25,460 bases of DNA, taken from NCBI GenBank assembly GCA_017549325.1, contig JAFYVA010000090.1:1-25460 (forward strand). Direction: 5' to 3'. Positions 23,860 to 25,460 of the stretch are shown in pieces (position 1 is the stretch's first letter; the number at the start of each line of letters is the position of its first letter). The notes below the pieces were generated by a model. It worked only from the letters and a program-made list of their open reading frames with translations, was not told where the DNA came from and searched no databases. Source of the DNA: Oscillospiraceae bacterium (GTDB lineage: Bacteria; Bacillota_A; Clostridia; Oscillospirales; Oscillospiraceae). Position numbers and translations under genes: made by a program.

Positions 23860-25460
23860 ATGAGCAAAAAGCCCGTCTATAATGACGACAGCATTACCAG
23901 CCTAAAGGGTGCCGACCGCGTCCGTAAGCGTCCGGGAGTGATTTTCGGCTCCGACGGTCTGGAGGGCTGCCAGCACGCGGTATTTGAAATTCTCTCCAAT
24001 GCCATCGACGAGGCCCGCGAGGGTCACGGCAAGGTCATCACGGTCACCCGCTTCCTCGACAAGTCTGTGCAGGTGGAGGATCAGGGCCGTGGCTGCCCCG
24101 TGGACTGGAACGAAAAAGAGGGCCGCTACAACTGGGAGCTGGTGTTCTGTGAGCTGTATGCCGGCGGCAAATATAATAATGAGCAGACGGAGAACTACGA
24201 GTTCTCCCTCGGCCTCAACGGCCTCGGTGCCTGTGCGACCCAATACGCCTCCCGCTACATGGATGTAACGGTGCTGCGCGAGGGAAAGGAGTATAAGCTC
24301 CACTTTGAAAAGGGTGAGAATGTCGGCGGCCTTCAGGTGGAGGAGCTGAGCGCCAATAAGAAGCGCACCGGCAGCTGCATCCGCTGGCTGCCCGATTTGG
24401 AGGTCTTTACCGATATTGATGTGCCGGTGGAATATTACCGCGATGTGATGAAGCGTCAGGCGGTGGTGAATGCCGGTGTGACCTTCCGCCTTCGCCGTGA
24501 GGTGAGCAGCGGAAAGTTCGAGACGGAGGAGTTCGTCTATGAACAGGGCATCGCCGACTACATCAATGAGTTGGCGGGCGAAGAGGCGCTGACCGCTCCC
24601 GTTTGCTGGGATGCCGAGCGTCGCGGCCGCGACCGTGAGGACAAGCCCGAGTACAAGGTGAAGCTGAATGTGGCGCTGTGCTTCTCCAACCGCATCAAGC
24701 TGGTGGAGCACTATCACAACTCCAGCTTCCTCGAGCACGGCGGCAGCCCGGAGAAGGCCACGCGTCTGGCTCTGGTGGGTGCCATCGACAAGTACCTGCG
24801 CGAGAACAACAAGTATCAGAAGGGTGAGAGCAAGGTCACCTATCCCGATGTACAGGAGTGCCTCGTGCTGGTGTCCAACAACTTCTCTACCCAGACCAGC
24901 TACGAGAACCAGACCAAGAAGTCGATCACCAATAAGTTCATTCAGGAGACGATGGCGGAGTTCCTCCGCTCCCGTCTGGAGATCTATTTCATCGAAAACC
25001 GCGACTCCGCCGAGAAGATCGCCGCACAGGTGCTCATCAACAAGCGCAGCCGCGAGACGGCGGAAAAAACACGCATCAATCAGAAGAAAAAGCTCACCGA
25101 GAAGATCGACATTGCCAACCGCGTCCAGAAGTTTGTGGATTGCCGCACCAAGGACGTGGAGCGCCGCGAGATCTACATCGTGGAGGGTGACTCCGCACTG
25201 GGCGCCTGCAAGCAGTCCCGCGACGCCGAGTTCCAGGGCTTGATGCCCGTCCGCGGCAAGATCCTCAACTGCCTCAAGGCCGACTATCCCCGTATTTTCA
25301 AAAGCGAGATCATCACCGATCTGATGAAGGTGCTGGGCTGCGGTGTGGAGGTGTCCTCCAAGGCGGTGAAGGACTTGAACCAGTTTGATATCAACAATCT
25401 CCGCTGGAACAAGGTCATCATCTGCACCGACGGTGATGTGGACGGCTTCCAGATCCGTAC
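23860..25460 (+). CDS. parE: ParE-type DNA topoisomerase IV subunit B (partial, runs off the window)
   Basis: The ATPase/TOPRIM subunit of a type IIA topoisomerase; 533 codons are present and the 3' end is cut by the window edge. The ATG at 23860 has TTTGGAGG upstream. GHKL residues are Glu43 and Asn47 (FEILSNAIDEA) and Asp74 (VEDQGRGCP). The ATP-lid motif reads GLNGLGACATQY at 118-129 instead of the usual GLHGVGAS. The TOPRIM site is EGDSALGACKQSRD (Glu442) rather than [14 protein letters not shown], with DGDVDG acids at 524-528. The EGDSALG form recalls actinobacterial ParE and clostridial topoisomerase IV-like proteins. gyrB is already present in the window, so this is the second B-type subunit. 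The A subunit is expected just downstream. Confidence 0.88.
   Translation, partial: MSKKPVYNDDSITSLKGADRVRKRPGVIFGSDGLEGCQHAVFEILSNAIDEAREGHGKVITVTRFLDKSVQVEDQGRGCPVDWNEKEGRYNWELVFCELYAGGKYNNEQTENYEFSLGLNGLGACATQYASRYMDVTVLREGKEYKLHFEKGENVGGLQVEELSANKKRTGSCIRWLPDLEVFTDIDVPVEYYRDVMKRQAVVNAGVTFRLRREVSSGKFETEEFVYEQGIADYINELAGEEALTAPVCWDAERRGRDREDKPEYKVKLNVALCFSNRIKLVEHYHNSSFLEHGGSPEKATRLALVGAIDKYLRENNKYQKGESKVTYPDVQECLVLVSNNFSTQTSYENQTKKSITNKFIQETMAEFLRSRLEIYFIENRDSAEKIAAQVLINKRSRETAEKTRINQKKKLTEKIDIANRVQKFVDCRTKDVERREIYIVEGDSALGACKQSRDAEFQGLMPVRGKILNCLKADYPRIFKSEIITDLMKVLGCGVEVSSKAVKDLNQFDINNLRWNKVIICTDGDVDGFQIR

Overview
The window is a replication-origin neighbourhood of a low-oxygen gut-type Firmicute, most likely an Oscillospiraceae/Ruminococcaceae-like clostridium. 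The basis is the dnaA/dnaN/recF/gyrB/gyrA cluster divergent from rpmH-rnpA-yidD-yidC-jag, strong GGAGG ribosome sites, a complete clostridial-type rnfCDGEAB operon, an AtoE short-chain fatty acid carrier and a ParE-type topoisomerase subunit. The genus cannot be fixed from the sequence alone.

Layout. Positions 1-38 are a perfect palindrome (bidirectional terminator). From 154 to 10341 almost everything is on the minus strand. In transcription order it runs dnaA, dnaN, yaaA (S4 protein), recF, remB, gyrB, gyrA, a small membrane protein, trmO and rnhA. Stops and starts overlap or nearly touch from dnaN onward. The 242-nt dnaA-dnaN gap is the best oriC candidate. The dnaA-rpmH gap carries divergent promoters. 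On the plus strand follow rpmH (44 aa), rnpA, yidD, yidC and jag, ending at a strong terminator; the usual mnmE-mnmG-rsmG tail is not there. Next come four minus-strand genes: a nitroreductase resembling iodotyrosine deiodinase, nadE, atoE and a DUF975 membrane protein. Two copies of one 38-nt terminator sequence lie between nadE and atoE. From 17894 to 23023 the plus strand carries rnfC-D-G-E-A-B behind a good promoter and a structured leader, closed by a strong terminator. A small accessory patch (23069-23544) holds a frameshifted small gene and a divergent ribbon-helix-helix protein, with AT-rich operator-like repeats between them. The window ends inside a parE-type gene whose upstream region shares sequence with the oriC candidate.

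How the genes work together. The left arm is the replication-initiation and supercoiling core (DnaA, clamp, RecF, gyrase) with RNA-related accessory proteins (TrmO, RNase HI). The right arm starts with ribosomal protein L34, RNase P protein and the membrane insertion group. Rnf couples ferredoxin oxidation to NAD+ reduction and ion pumping, consistent with a fermentative anaerobe that also carries a short-chain fatty acid carrier and an ammonia-dependent NAD synthetase. Most of the window is housekeeping DNA. The items most worth a second look are the deiodinase-like flavoprotein, the oriC-like repeat before parE, the three AGATAT half-sites at 11-bp spacing, and the rnf leader RNA.
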